From assembly GCF_018070025.1 (NCBI RefSeq), contig NZ_JAGPYQ010000001.1, positions 8,184,001-8,248,000 of the forward strand: a stretch of 64,000 nt of DNA, written 5' to 3'. Below, in pieces: positions 15,851 through 24,997 of the stretch. The stretch's first letter is position 1; every line of letters begins with the position of its first letter. The position numbers and the translations under genes are program-made. Origin of the DNA: Streptomyces liliiviolaceus (GTDB lineage Bacteria; Actinomycetota; Actinomycetes; Streptomycetales; Streptomycetaceae). The notes beneath the pieces are model-generated. The model saw only the letters and a program-made list of their open reading frames with translations. It was not told where the DNA came from and did no database searches.

Positions 15851-16360
15851 CTACTCCTCGTCGAAGTCGTGCGCCGCCACCCTCAGCGGTCGCAGCATCG
15901 CGAAGATCTCCTGGCACTCCTCGGCGTCGTACGCGCCGAGCCCGAAGTCCATCGCCATCAGATCGCGGGTGGCCGCGTCGCAGACCTCGCGGCCCTTGTC
16001 GGTGATGGAGGCGAGGGTGCCGCGGCCGTCGTTGGGGTTGGGCCGTTTGTCGACGAGCCCGGACCGTACGAGCCGGTCCACCGTGTTCGTCACGGACGTC
16101 GGGTGGACCATCAGCCGCTCGCCGATCTTGGACATCGGCAGCTCACCCGCCTTGGAGAAGGTGAGCAGCACCAGCGCCTCGTAGCGGGCGAACGTCAGCC
16201 CGTACGGCTTGACGACCCCGTCGACCTCGGCGAGGAGAATCTGGTGCGCGCGCATGATCGAGGTGATCGCGCCCATGGACGGCACGGACCCCCAGCGCTG
16301 TTTCCAGAGTTCGTCGGCTCGGGCGATGGGATCGAAGGCAAGGCTGAGCGGCTTCGGCAC
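15851..16360 (-). CDS. MarR family transcriptional regulator
   Basis: 169 aa winged-helix repressor. The dimerisation helix is N-terminal, and the HTH/wing (about 70-125) includes PMSKIGERLMVHPTSVTNTVDRL and the wing RPNPNDGRG. GTG start at 16360 opens with PKPLSLAFDPIARA; no clear RBS. It precedes the DUF3817 gene in one transcription unit. I recall a MarR-DUF3817 pair at SCO5413-5414, which would fit. Ligand unknown. Confidence 0.9.
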   Translation of the reverse strand: MPKPLSLAFDPIARADELWKQRWGSVPSMGAITSIMRAHQILLAEVDGVVKPYGLTFARYEALVLLTFSKAGELPMSKIGERLMVHPTSVTNTVDRLVRSGLVDKRPNPNDGRGTLASITDKGREVCDAATRDLMAMDFGLGAYDAEECQEIFAMLRPLRVAAHDFDEE

Positions 16361-16454
16361 GGCAAAACCCTACCGGCCGGTCATATCGCGGTCAGCCCCG
16401 TCTCGCCTTTCGGTATTCGCCCGCTTCCGCGCCCTTCTTCCCCGCTCTTCTCCT

Positions 16455-17723
16455 TCACCCCTTCCGGGCGGCCTCGCCCCCCGTTCCTCCCGTGCGCCGC
16501 ACCTCCGCCGCCAGGAGCAGACAGCACACCGTCCCGAGCACGCCGACCCCGCCCACCACCGTGCTGACCGGCCAGAACTCGGCCGCCGCCCCGGCCAGCG
16601 CCATGCCCACGCCCTGGATGGTCATCAGCCCTGCCGTGTGCACGGTCATCGCCCGGCCGCGCAGTTCGTCCGGCACGGCGTCCACGAACCAGCGGTCGAG
16701 CCCCAGCGTGTACGCGCCCGTCGACCCGGCGACCAGCAGCGCGAGCAGGATCCAGCCGAGGTCCGGATGGAAGGGGTAGGCCAGGAGCGGCAGCAGACCG
16801 CAGCCGGCGAGGGGCAGCACGATCCGGGAGCGGGTCGCCGGGGAGAGCGCGGAGCCCGCGTACAGCTCCCCCGCGATCGTGCCGATCGGCATCGCGCACA
16901 TCAGCAGGCCGATCCAGGCCGTGCCCACCCCGATCTCGTCCGCGTACGCGGCGGCCAGTGCCTCCGGTGCGACGACGAACATCGGCGGCACCCAGAGCAG
17001 CAGGAGCAGCGCCCGGATGCGGCGGTCGGCCAGGACCTGCCGGGTGCCCGCGAGCGAGTACCGCATCAGCGGTCCGGCGCCGGTCCGCGCGGGCCTGCGC
17101 CGGGTGCCGACGCGCAGCAGCAGCGCGGAGGCGAGGAAGGTGCCGAAGGTGATGCCCAGGGCCCCGCGCGGGGACACGAACGTCAGCAGGACGCCGCCCA
17201 GGCCGAAGCCCACGAGCACGGCGCTCTGCGACACGATCCGCAGCAGGGAGCGGCCGAGCACGAACAGGTCGCCGTCCCCGAGGATCTGCGTCAGCGTGGC
17301 CATCCGGGTGCCGCTGAACACCGGCGAGACGGCGGCGATGGCGCACCGCAGGGCGAGCAGCGCGGCGACGGGGGTGGCCGGCACGGCCATCAGCGCCGCG
17401 CATCCGGCGCACACGAGGTCGCACACGACGAGCACCCGCCGGGCCGGGAACCGGTCGGCCACTCCGGACAGCAGCGTCCCGCCCACGAGGTACGGCAGGA
17501 AGCCCAGCGCGAAGGCCAGCGCGCTGAGCAGCGGCGATCCCGTCAGTTCGTACACGAGGACGGTCAGGGCGATCTCGCTGACGACGACGCCCAGCAGGGA
17601 CAGGGCGTGGGCTGCGAAGACGAACCGGAACTCCCCGACGGCGAAGACCCGGCCGTATCCGCTTCCCCGCGTGTCGGCGGAGGGTTCGGGGGCCGCCGTC
17701 GCGGTCTGTGTTTCTTCTGGCAT
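16455..17723 (-). CDS. MFS transporter
   Basis: 422 aa with about 12 hydrophobic helices, no signal peptide, and cytoplasmic Arg-rich loops such as ADRFPARR after TM2 (MFS motif A-like). Likely a proton-driven exporter; substrate unknown. It starts at ATG 17723 (MPEETQTATA). It is divergent from an ArsR-family regulator with a 110-bp gap carrying a TTCGGCC-CA-GGCCGAA palindrome. The pair looks like a regulator/efflux module. Confidence 0.9.
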   Translation of the reverse strand: MPEETQTATAAPEPSADTRGSGYGRVFAVGEFRFVFAAHALSLLGVVVSEIALTVLVYELTGSPLLSALAFALGFLPYLVGGTLLSGVADRFPARRVLVVCDLVCAGCAALMAVPATPVAALLALRCAIAAVSPVFSGTRMATLTQILGDGDLFVLGRSLLRIVSQSAVLVGFGLGGVLLTFVSPRGALGITFGTFLASALLLRVGTRRRPARTGAGPLMRYSLAGTRQVLADRRIRALLLLLWVPPMFVVAPEALAAAYADEIGVGTAWIGLLMCAMPIGTIAGELYAGSALSPATRSRIVLPLAGCGLLPLLAYPFHPDLGWILLALLVAGSTGAYTLGLDRWFVDAVPDELRGRAMTVHTAGLMTIQGVGMALAGAAAEFWPVSTVVGGVGVLGTVCCLLLAAEVRRTGGTGGEAARKG

Positions 17724-17763
17724 GGGAAGCAGCGTCGCGTGGCCGCGCCGGGCACCATAGAGT

Positions 17764-17779
17764 TTCGGCCCAGGCCGAA
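17764..17779. promoter_or_regulatory. TTCGGCC-CA-GGCCGAA operator candidate
   Basis: Perfect 7-bp arms in the divergent MFS/ArsR gap. It is followed by repeated TTCGGGT/CTTCG-type half sites up to 17825. Probable binding site for the adjacent ArsR-family protein (inference). Confidence 0.5.
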
Positions 17780-17833
17780 TCTTCGCACTGAACCTTCGGG
17801 CTGGATCTTCGGGTCGAATCTCCGGGAGGCGTG

Positions 17834-18817
17834 ATGCCGTACCACCTCCACTTCGGGGAGGACGACTTCCTCAACTGCCGTTTCGCGCTGTCGCCCCTGT
17901 GGGAGACGCACGAGGCGGTACGCACCCTGCGGCGCCCCGAGCGGCAGGGCTACCACCCCGCCTGGCTGCGCCGCATCCGTTCGGCCGCCGCCGAGCTGGA
18001 CCTGGAGCCGCTGTGGCTGCTGATGCCGCAGCGCGGGAACAGCCCGGACTGTCTGATGCCCCCTCCGATCGGGCCCGCGGCCACGTTCGAGGAGGAGATC
18101 GCCGCCGTGCGCGCCACGGACCCCGAGCTCGCGCGGACCGAACTCGCGATCTCCCTCGCGGACACCCCGGGCGCCACCGAGTCCCCGGCCGGCCGGGCGA
18201 TGCTCGCCGACCCCGCCCGCGCGGTACGGGAGCTGGCGGACACGACGGAGGCGGCCTGGCACGCCCTCGTGGAACCCGCCTGGCCGAGGCTGCGGGCCCT
18301 CCTGGAGGCCGACATCGCCTTCCACTCCCGGCGCCTCGCCGAGGTGGGCCTCGCCGGACTGCTCCCGGAATTGGACCGGCGGGTCGCCTGGGACGCGGGC
18401 AGGCTCACGGTCGACTCACGGGGCGAGCACGTACGCGAACTGGGCGGCCAGGGGCTCGTGCTGATGCCCAGCGTCTTCACCTGGCCGGACGTGGTGAGCG
18501 GCTTCGACCCGCCCTGGCAGCCGGCGCTGGTCTACCCGGCGCGCGGCATCGGGGGCCTGTGGGCCGAGCCGTCCGACCGCACACCCGAAGCCCTCGTACG
18601 GCTGCTGGGCCGGGGCCGGGCCGCCGTGCTGGCCGCGCTCGCGGAACCCACCTCCACCACGGCCCTCGCGCACCGCCTCGGCCTCGCGCCCTCGTCCGTC
18701 TCCGCGCATCTGTCGACGCTGCGGGACGCGGGCCTGCTCGTCGCACACCGGTACGGGCACCAGGTGCTGTACGAGAGGACACCGCTCGGCATCGCGCTGG
18801 CCTCGGGCGGGGCCTGA
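17834..18817 (+). CDS. ArsR-family winged-helix regulator with N-terminal DUF5937-type domain
   Basis: 327 aa. The large N-terminal domain (about 1-230) is typical of Streptomyces DUF5937 regulators. A C-terminal ArsR winged helix (about 250-325) has AVLAALAEPTSTTALAHRL and SSVSAHLSTLRDAGLL. No metal-binding Cys cluster is seen. The ATG at 17834 is preferred over the overlapping GTG 17831 because GGGAGG lies at proper spacing. It is divergent from the MFS gene, which it probably represses. Confidence 0.88.
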   Translation: MPYHLHFGEDDFLNCRFALSPLWETHEAVRTLRRPERQGYHPAWLRRIRSAAAELDLEPLWLLMPQRGNSPDCLMPPPIGPAATFEEEIAAVRATDPELARTELAISLADTPGATESPAGRAMLADPARAVRELADTTEAAWHALVEPAWPRLRALLEADIAFHSRRLAEVGLAGLLPELDRRVAWDAGRLTVDSRGEHVRELGGQGLVLMPSVFTWPDVVSGFDPPWQPALVYPARGIGGLWAEPSDRTPEALVRLLGRGRAAVLAALAEPTSTTALAHRLGLAPSSVSAHLSTLRDAGLLVAHRYGHQVLYERTPLGIALASGGA

Positions 18818-18945
18818 CGGGCCGAAAGGGGGCGGGGGCTCGCGGTGTGGCGGCCTCGCGGTGTCGCACCCCTGACCGATAGGCCCGTTATGTCACGATG
18901 GCCGGAAAACCGTCACTGACGGTCACCTTCGCCCAAGGGGGCAGG

Positions 18946-19998
18946 ATGTACCGGCCGACCCGTACCCGAACCCGTACCCGCGCGGCGCGCGCCGTGCTCG
19001 TCGCGTCCGCCGCGTCCGCCGCGCTGGGACTCGTGACGGGCTGCTCGTCCCCGTCCTCGGACGGGGACGGCCCGGCCGCCGCCGTCCGGGAGACCCGCGC
19101 CGCGAACCCCGCCGCGGGCTCCGCGTTCTGGGTCGACCCGCAGAGCCCCGCGGCCCGGCAGGCCCGGGCGTGGGAGCGGCAGGGCAGGGGGAACGACGCC
19201 CGGCTGCTCAAGCGCATCGCGGACCGGCCCGCGGCGCTGTGGCCGGCGGGCGACCACCCCGAGTCGAGGATCAGGGAGGCGACGGGGGCGGCCGCCAAGG
19301 ACGGGCGGACGCCCGTGTTCGTCGCGTACGACATCCCGCACCGCGACTGCGGTCAGCACTCGGCGGGCGGGGCGCGCGACGCCGCCGCCTACCGGGACTG
19401 GATCGACCGGTTCGCGGGAGCCCTGGGCGACAGCCCCGCGCTGGTCGTCCTGGAGCCGGACGCCGTCGCCCACATCGTGGACGGCTGCACACCGGGCGAG
19501 TACCACGCGCAGCGCGAGCAGTTGCTCTCCGAGGCGATCGTGCGGCTGAAGGCCCAGCCGAACACGAAGGTGTACCTGGACGCGGGCAACCCGGACTGGA
19601 TCGAGGAGCCGCGGAAGCTCGTCGAACCCCTCGGGCGGGCCGGGGTCGCGAACGCCGACGGCTTCGCCCTGAACGTCTCCAACTTCCAGACCGACGGGAT
19701 CACCAAGGAGTACGGCCGCCGCCTCTCGGAGGCCCTCGGCGGCAAGCACTTCGTGGTGGACACCAGCCGCAACGGCAACGGCCCGCTGCGCGGCGACCGT
19801 GCGCAGGCCTGGTGCAACCCGCCGGGCCGGGCGCTCGGCACCCCGCCCACCACCGACACCGGCGACCCGGTCGTGGACGCCTACCTGTGGATCAAGCGGC
19901 CCGGGGAGTCGGACGGGCAGTGCCGGGGCGGCCCCGCGGCCGGGCAGTGGTGGGCGGACTACGCGCTGGGCCTGGCCCGCAACTCCGAGCCCCGGTAG
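18946..19998 (+). CDS. cslZ: GH6 family glycoside hydrolase lipoprotein (CslZ-like)
   Basis: 350 aa. An Arg-rich N-terminus and hydrophobic segment end in the lipobox VTGC (lipid on Cys), so it sits on the outer membrane face. The GH6 (endoglucanase/cellobiohydrolase) domain shows VAYDIPHRDCG, the signature VVLEPDAVAH with the catalytic Asp, YLDAGNPDW and VDTSRNGNGP. Start ATG 18946 has AAGGGGG upstream; an earlier ATG 18898 lacks one. It converges on glxA (34 bp). In S. coelicolor the cslA-glxA locus has such a GH6 gene, cslZ; here it would trim or release the beta-glucan made by CslA. Confidence 0.88.
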   Translation: MYRPTRTRTRTRAARAVLVASAASAALGLVTGCSSPSSDGDGPAAAVRETRAANPAAGSAFWVDPQSPAARQARAWERQGRGNDARLLKRIADRPAALWPAGDHPESRIREATGAAAKDGRTPVFVAYDIPHRDCGQHSAGGARDAAAYRDWIDRFAGALGDSPALVVLEPDAVAHIVDGCTPGEYHAQREQLLSEAIVRLKAQPNTKVYLDAGNPDWIEEPRKLVEPLGRAGVANADGFALNVSNFQTDGITKEYGRRLSEALGGKHFVVDTSRNGNGPLRGDRAQAWCNPPGRALGTPPTTDTGDPVVDAYLWIKRPGESDGQCRGGPAAGQWWADYALGLARNSEPR

Positions 19999-20032
19999 GT
20001 CGCCCGGACGCCGCGGGCAGCCCTTCGGTACG

Positions 20033-22033
20033 TCACTTCACCTGCACCCACTTCGCCTCGGACGGTGTCCCGTCCGCGTCCGACACGAACAGCATGTACC
20101 AGCCGGGCGGCACCAGCGTCCGGTCCTTGGGTACGGCCACGGTCACCGAGTCCTTCGACCTGGTGAGTTCCAGCGCGATGGACCGCTGTTCGACGTCCGT
20201 GGTGTGCGTGACCGCGCTCGGCCGCATCAGCCGGGCGTTGACGACCTTCTCCGGGTGCCGGGTCGCGAAGGTGGCGCGGCCCTCGCCGTCCACCTCCTGC
20301 GGTCCGTCCCCGAGGACGGGGCGGCCCTTGCCGTTCTTGTGCAGGGCGGGCGGGGTGAAGATCTCCATGCGCTGCTCGAAGTGACCGAGCTTGGTGTTCT
20401 GCTGGTCGTCGAAGAGCGGGTCGGAGCCGAAGGTGGCGATCCGGCCGTCGGGCAGCAGCAGCGCCTCGGAGTGGTAGTTGCGGCCGACCTTCGGCGAGGC
20501 GGCCGTACGGAACGAGTTGGACTTGGGGTCGTAGAACTGCGCCTTGTGGATGTTGCTGGCGCCGCGCCCCCGGTAGTCCTTGGCGCCGTTGGACGTGAAC
20601 ACCGAGTCGTCCGGCATGATCACGCTGTTCAGATAGCGGGTGCCCTGCGGCAGGTCGGGGCCGTCCTCGAAGGCGGGGTTCTCCTTCTTGAGGTCGACGA
20701 CGGCCGTGCGCGAGGTCGACTTCTCGGACTCGCCGACCCCGCCGCCGCCGAGGATCATCACCTTCTGGTCCTGGGCGGGCGGCAGCAGGAGCGAGGTCGA
20801 GGTCTCCGTCTCGTCCGGGTCGCTCAGCCCCGGCACCTTCTGGAACTTGTTGGTCTTCAGGTCCCACAGACCCGCGTCGCGGCCGAGTTCGGCGGGCCCG
20901 TAGCCGGCGTTCGAGGCCGGGTAGAAGAGCTTGCCGCCCTTGGTGAGGAAGAGGGCCGGATAGGTGGGGAAGTAACGCTTGGGCCCGGGGTTCCACTTCT
21001 GCGTCTTCGGGTCGTAGATCTCGTTGTCGCCCGGGTCGATCACGCCGACGTCGTCGAGCCCGGAGACCGCGAGCACCTTCCCGTCCTGGAGCCCGACCAG
21101 CGTCGGGTACCAGCGGGCCTTGTCCATCGGCTCGACCGGCACGTACTTCTCCGCCGTCGGGTCGAACTCGTAGGCGGCCCTGATCCCCTGGAAGTCCTGC
21201 TTCTCCATGGTGATCTTCTCGGAGAGGCCGTACGTGTTGTCGGCGTCCTTGCCCTTGAGGCCGAGGATCTCGTACTGGGCGCGCTTGTCCGTGACCGGCG
21301 CCGGGCCGTCCTCGGTGGCCTCGACGAAGACCCGGGCCTCGCTCGCCTTGACCTTCGTCTTCCAGGGCTGCATGACGCCGGCCTTGTTGTAGGTGATCTC
21401 CTGGGTGCGCTTGGCCTTGGGCACCGTGACGTCGACACGGCTGATGTACTCGACGCCGGAGGGCGAGCGGAAACGGGTGCCCTTCTTGAGGGCGATGGCC
21501 TTGTCCGGGTTCTCGTTCTTCACCCGCATACCGCCGCCGGCCCGCTCGACCTCCCCGTCGAGCAGTTCGTAGCGGGCCGTGCCGCCGGCCACGAGCATGC
21601 GGCCGCTGGGCAGTTGGGCGTGTCCGGCGCAGAAGAAGTCGGCCGGTGTGGCGATCTTCTTGAAGGTGTCGGCCTTCGGGTCCCACAGGATCGTGTCGAA
21701 GGACCCCTTGTCGAACTTCTTCTGCTCGTTGCCGGAGCCCGCGACGATCAGCACCTTGCCGGTGTGCAGGAGCGCCGCGTGGATGGCGTTGGTACGGAAC
21801 TCCTTCGGGATGTCGAGCTGCTTCCACGAGCCGTACTTCGCCTGGTAGCCGGGCTGCGCGATCTTGTATTCGTAGTACTGCTCCGAGGCGAAGCCGATGG
21901 CGGCCGGCGCGTTGAGTCCGGCGAGCAGCGCGACGCCGCCGACGCCGAGCAGCCGCTTCTGGGTCTTCTTCGAGAGCGTCATCTTCAGTGACGCGTTCTT
22001 CACGGACGCCTTCTTCAAGGGCCGGTGGGCCAT
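20033..22033 (-). CDS. glxA: GlxA copper radical oxidase (galactose-oxidase fold)
   Basis: 666 aa. A Lys-rich N-terminus and one hydrophobic segment (about 29-50) anchor or export a kelch beta-propeller plus a C-terminal Ig-like domain. Galactose-oxidase ligands can be aligned by motif. C135 (DFFCAGHA) and Y309 (ARWYPTL) form the Cys-Tyr cofactor, W308 is the stacking Trp, Y520-H521 lies in GRNYHSEALLLPDG, and H610 in SAVTHTT. GlxA oxidises the CslA glycan at hyphal tips and is needed for glycan deposition and development in S. lividans/coelicolor. Start ATG, 3 nt after the cslA stop, with GGAGG inside cslA: coupled. Confidence 0.95.
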   Translation of the reverse strand: MAHRPLKKASVKNASLKMTLSKKTQKRLLGVGGVALLAGLNAPAAIGFASEQYYEYKIAQPGYQAKYGSWKQLDIPKEFRTNAIHAALLHTGKVLIVAGSGNEQKKFDKGSFDTILWDPKADTFKKIATPADFFCAGHAQLPSGRMLVAGGTARYELLDGEVERAGGGMRVKNENPDKAIALKKGTRFRSPSGVEYISRVDVTVPKAKRTQEITYNKAGVMQPWKTKVKASEARVFVEATEDGPAPVTDKRAQYEILGLKGKDADNTYGLSEKITMEKQDFQGIRAAYEFDPTAEKYVPVEPMDKARWYPTLVGLQDGKVLAVSGLDDVGVIDPGDNEIYDPKTQKWNPGPKRYFPTYPALFLTKGGKLFYPASNAGYGPAELGRDAGLWDLKTNKFQKVPGLSDPDETETSTSLLLPPAQDQKVMILGGGGVGESEKSTSRTAVVDLKKENPAFEDGPDLPQGTRYLNSVIMPDDSVFTSNGAKDYRGRGASNIHKAQFYDPKSNSFRTAASPKVGRNYHSEALLLPDGRIATFGSDPLFDDQQNTKLGHFEQRMEIFTPPALHKNGKGRPVLGDGPQEVDGEGRATFATRHPEKVVNARLMRPSAVTHTTDVEQRSIALELTRSKDSVTVAVPKDRTLVPPGWYMLFVSDADGTPSEAKWVQVK

Positions 22034-22036
22034 GGC

Positions 22037-23866
22037 CTAGCTACCTCCTGTCGTACTGCTGGAGACCGTTCCGGCGGCGCTGCCCGCGAGGGCCGGGGCG
22101 GGCTCGGCCGTTTCGCCGATCCGGACGGCGGGCACGAGGTGCCGCTGCGCCCTGCGGTCCCTGGCACGGGTCGCGGTCCACACCGCCACCGGGGCGAGGG
22201 AGATGGCCAGCGCGAGGACCGCCCAGGTGCGCATGGCCGCGTGGGTGTGGTCGAGCACGAACGACGCGACCAGGGACGACGTCAGGACCGCCGCCCAGAA
22301 GAGATGGATACGGAAGGTCGCGACGCGGTCGGGGCTGGTGTCGCCGCCCTTGGGGGTGATGACGAACCGGCTGGGACGGCGGATCAGGGCCGCGCCGAGG
22401 GACTTCAGGTAGATCGGCGCGGAGAGGGCCGACATCGCCATACCGGCCAGCCCGCCCGAGCCCTCCGGTTCGTGCGGCGAGACGTTGTGCCGCCGGTTCC
22501 ACAGATAGAGCCCGACCTGGAGTGCGGCGGCGTCGCTGTAGAGCATCAGCCACATGGAGGCCGAGACCTGCGTACCGGACGCCCCGAAGCACAGGAACAG
22601 GACGCAGCTCAGAATGCCCAGCAGCCAGTTGACGGCCGTCATCGGGTAGTAGACGAGCATCAGCGTGTACGAGAAGAGCCGTCCCGGCGGCATCGAGAAG
22701 GGTGCCTTCCAGTACTGCTTGAACAGCGTCTCGTAGGTGCCGCGCGACCAGCGCATCTGCTGGGTGAAGAAGTCGGTCCAGGAGGCGGGGCCCTCACCGA
22801 CGGCGAGCACGTCGGGGGTGTAGACGGACTGCCAGTGGTGACCGGTCCTCGGGTTCTTGTGCCGGTGCATCTCGAAACCGGTGGCCATGTCCTCGGTGAT
22901 GGAGTCGTACAGGCCGCCGACCTGCTTGACGGCCGCGATCCGTACGACGTTGTTGGTGCCGACGAACATGGGTGCGCGGTAGCGGTTGCCGGCGCGCTGG
23001 ATCAGCGCGTGGAAGAGGAACTGCTGGGACTCGGCCGCCTTGGTGACGGGGGTGGTGTAGTTGCCGTACACCTGCGGTCCGACGACGAAGGCGACGTCCG
23101 GGTCGCGGAAGTAGCCCATCATCCGTTCCAGGAACTCCGGGAGCGGGACGTGGTCCGTGTCGACGGAGGCGAAGAAGTCGTAACTGCCGCCGTGCATCGC
23201 GATCCACGCGTTGTAGTTGCCGTGCTTGGTACGGGTCTTGTGGACGCCCTTGGCCCTGTTCCACTCCGGAACACCGTGCCGGGTGAAGTGCCGGACGCCC
23301 AGCTCCTCGCAGAGCGCCTTGGCCTGCTCGTCATCCCCTTCATCGAGAAGCCAGACGTCGAGCGGACCGGTGTGGGTGACCCTGACGGCCCCTTCGAGGG
23401 TGGCGCGGACCATCGAGAGCGGTTCCTTGCCGGGGACGAAGGTGGTCAGGAAGGCGACGCGGGTGCCCTCGGCGGGGGTGACGGGGACGGGATCCCTGGC
23501 CACCATCGTCGCGTGCGCGATCGACACGACGTTGACGACCATGAAGAGCTCGATCAGGCCGATCGCCACGAGCATCGTGATGTCGAGGCCGACCAGCCAG
23601 CGGGCTCCGCCCTCGCGCTCCACCCAGTGGGTGGGCCACACGAGATAGACCAGCAGGAGTCCGGTGAGCACCGGGGCGAGCGTCATGAGCAGGACGGCTC
23701 GTATTCGGTGCGGCTCGCTCGACAGGAGCTTGGTGTACTGCACCCGGTAGGCCGAGCCGGACGGCTCCGTGAGCGGTCCGGCCAACCTGCTGTGGGTGTC
23801 GTAGTCGTAGCCCTCCGGCCGCACAGCGCCCTCCAGTGCCCAGTGATCGAACAAGCCGATACCCAC
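22037..23866 (-). CDS. cslA: CslA cellulose-synthase-like glycosyltransferase
   Basis: 609 aa polytopic GT2 enzyme that makes a beta-(1,4)-linked glycan at the hyphal apex. TM helices lie at about 57-77 and 94-115. The cytosolic catalytic domain has D175, DTD 236-238, TED 324-326 and the Q369-QMRW-373 (QxxRW) motif. About five further helices follow and a Ser/Thr-rich tail ends it. The GTG start at 23866 lacks an obvious RBS. It is cotranscribed with glxA. In S. coelicolor CslA interacts with DivIVA, linking it to the Scy/FilP machinery encoded elsewhere in this window. Confidence 0.95.
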   Translation of the reverse strand: MGIGLFDHWALEGAVRPEGYDYDTHSRLAGPLTEPSGSAYRVQYTKLLSSEPHRIRAVLLMTLAPVLTGLLLVYLVWPTHWVEREGGARWLVGLDITMLVAIGLIELFMVVNVVSIAHATMVARDPVPVTPAEGTRVAFLTTFVPGKEPLSMVRATLEGAVRVTHTGPLDVWLLDEGDDEQAKALCEELGVRHFTRHGVPEWNRAKGVHKTRTKHGNYNAWIAMHGGSYDFFASVDTDHVPLPEFLERMMGYFRDPDVAFVVGPQVYGNYTTPVTKAAESQQFLFHALIQRAGNRYRAPMFVGTNNVVRIAAVKQVGGLYDSITEDMATGFEMHRHKNPRTGHHWQSVYTPDVLAVGEGPASWTDFFTQQMRWSRGTYETLFKQYWKAPFSMPPGRLFSYTLMLVYYPMTAVNWLLGILSCVLFLCFGASGTQVSASMWLMLYSDAAALQVGLYLWNRRHNVSPHEPEGSGGLAGMAMSALSAPIYLKSLGAALIRRPSRFVITPKGGDTSPDRVATFRIHLFWAAVLTSSLVASFVLDHTHAAMRTWAVLALAISLAPVAVWTATRARDRRAQRHLVPAVRIGETAEPAPALAGSAAGTVSSSTTGGS

Positions 23867-23991
23867 ACAAAAGTGGCATTACGTCGGCGTGTCGAACGGA
23901 GGGGGTCCAGGTGGGTGTTGTCTCCGACGGTTGGGGGGTTGCGTCGTCGGGTGGGGGTTGCGTGGTCGGGTGCGGGTTGTGTGTGGCTGGC

Positions 23992-24142
23992 CGCGCAGTT
24001 CCCCGCGCCCCTAAAGGATTGGGGTGCTGTCGGCGGGCTGCTTTTAGGGGCGCGGGGAACTGCGCGAACGGCCCCCACCGGGCCGCAGCCGGGAACGAAC
24101 CCCGCAGCGCCACGCACCTTCAGGGGCGCGGGGAACTGCGCG
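23992..24142. repeat. Three copies of the GGGGCGCGGGGAACTGCGCG repeat, two forming a large hairpin
   Basis: Copies at 23992-24011 (minus orientation), 24047-24066 and 24123-24142 (plus). The first two face each other with matching flanks, giving arms of about 23 bp around a loop of about 28 nt. They lie between cslA and the thiamine-binding gene. The flank CCCCCACCGGGCC(G) is also conserved. Confidence 0.85.
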
Positions 24143-24184
24143 GGCCACCCCCACCGGGCCGCACCCGGGACCCAAGCGACCGCG

Positions 24185-24478
24185 TCACACGGACAGGTGG
24201 CGCTCCACCGTCGACACCTTGGACGTCAGTCCGTCCGTCACCCCCGGACGGATGTCCGCCTTCAGGACCAGCGACACCCGAGGCGCCCGCGCCTCAACCG
24301 CCGCGACCGCCCGCCGCACGACGTCCATCACCTCGTCCCACTCCCCTTCCAACGAAGTGAACATCGCGTCCGTCCGGTTCGGCAGCCCCGACTCACGAAC
24401 GACCCGCACCGCGTCGGCGACGTACTCCCCCACGTCCTCCCCGACCCCGAGCGGCGTCACGGAAAAGGCGACGATCAT
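24185..24478 (-). CDS. MTH1187-family thiamine-binding protein
   Basis: 97 aa, ferredoxin-like fold of the MTH1187/YkoF-type (UPF0045) family, several members of which bind thiamine or related pyrimidines. Visible hallmarks are [20 protein letters not shown], a central Thr-containing loop [14 protein letters not shown] and the C-terminal KADIRPG strand. Cytosolic. ATG 24478 overlaps the stop of the upstream DUF3817 gene by 4 bp (ATGA), so the two are cotranslated. A transport-independent thiamine buffering role is inference. Confidence 0.88.
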   Translation of the reverse strand: MIVAFSVTPLGVGEDVGEYVADAVRVVRESGLPNRTDAMFTSLEGEWDEVMDVVRRAVAAVEARAPRVSLVLKADIRPGVTDGLTSKVSTVERHLSV

Positions 24479-24819
24479 GCGCCCACGATCCCCTCGTTGC
24501 GCGCGCGGGACTTGATGACCGCGGCCTCGGCCTCACCCTTGAGCTTGCGCTCGGCGAAGAAGCCGCCCGTCGGCAGCACGGACAGCACGAAGTAGAGCGC
24601 CGCGGTCTTCAGCCCCCACTTCGCCCGGTTCCACGCGTCGGCCCAGAAGATCACGTACAGGACGAAGAGCACGCCGTGGACCATGCCCATCACCGGCACC
24701 GCGTTGAAGTCCGTGGTCCGCTTCAGCACCGAGCAGACGAGCAGCAGCAGGAACGAGACGGCTTCCGGGCCGGAGACCAGGCGGAGGCGGCGGAGGGCGG
24801 AGGCGGTCTTGATGTCCAC
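24475..24819 (-). CDS. DUF3817 family membrane protein (second copy)
   Basis: 114 aa. Three hydrophobic segments (about 17-33, 43-60, 67-88) and a charged C-terminus with [11 protein letters not shown]. Paralogue of the protein at 15467-15805. GTG start at 24819 with AAGGTGA upstream. It is the first gene of a two-gene unit with the thiamine-binding protein. Function unknown. Confidence 0.87.
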   Translation of the reverse strand: MDIKTASALRRLRLVSGPEAVSFLLLLVCSVLKRTTDFNAVPVMGMVHGVLFVLYVIFWADAWNRAKWGLKTAALYFVLSVLPTGGFFAERKLKGEAEAAVIKSRARNEGIVGA

Positions 24820-24997
24820 GGGTCACCTTCGATGTTTGTGAATGAGAGCACAAGCGTTCGCCCATTGTGGCATTGGAGTGCCGGCGGACCGCCTCAGGGG
24901 TCCCGCGACGAGGCCCCTAGGGGGACACTCCGGGTCGTTCTCCACCCGTGGGACCTGTCGGCGGAGACGGCCCGCCCGCTACCTTCACTTCGTGGCG

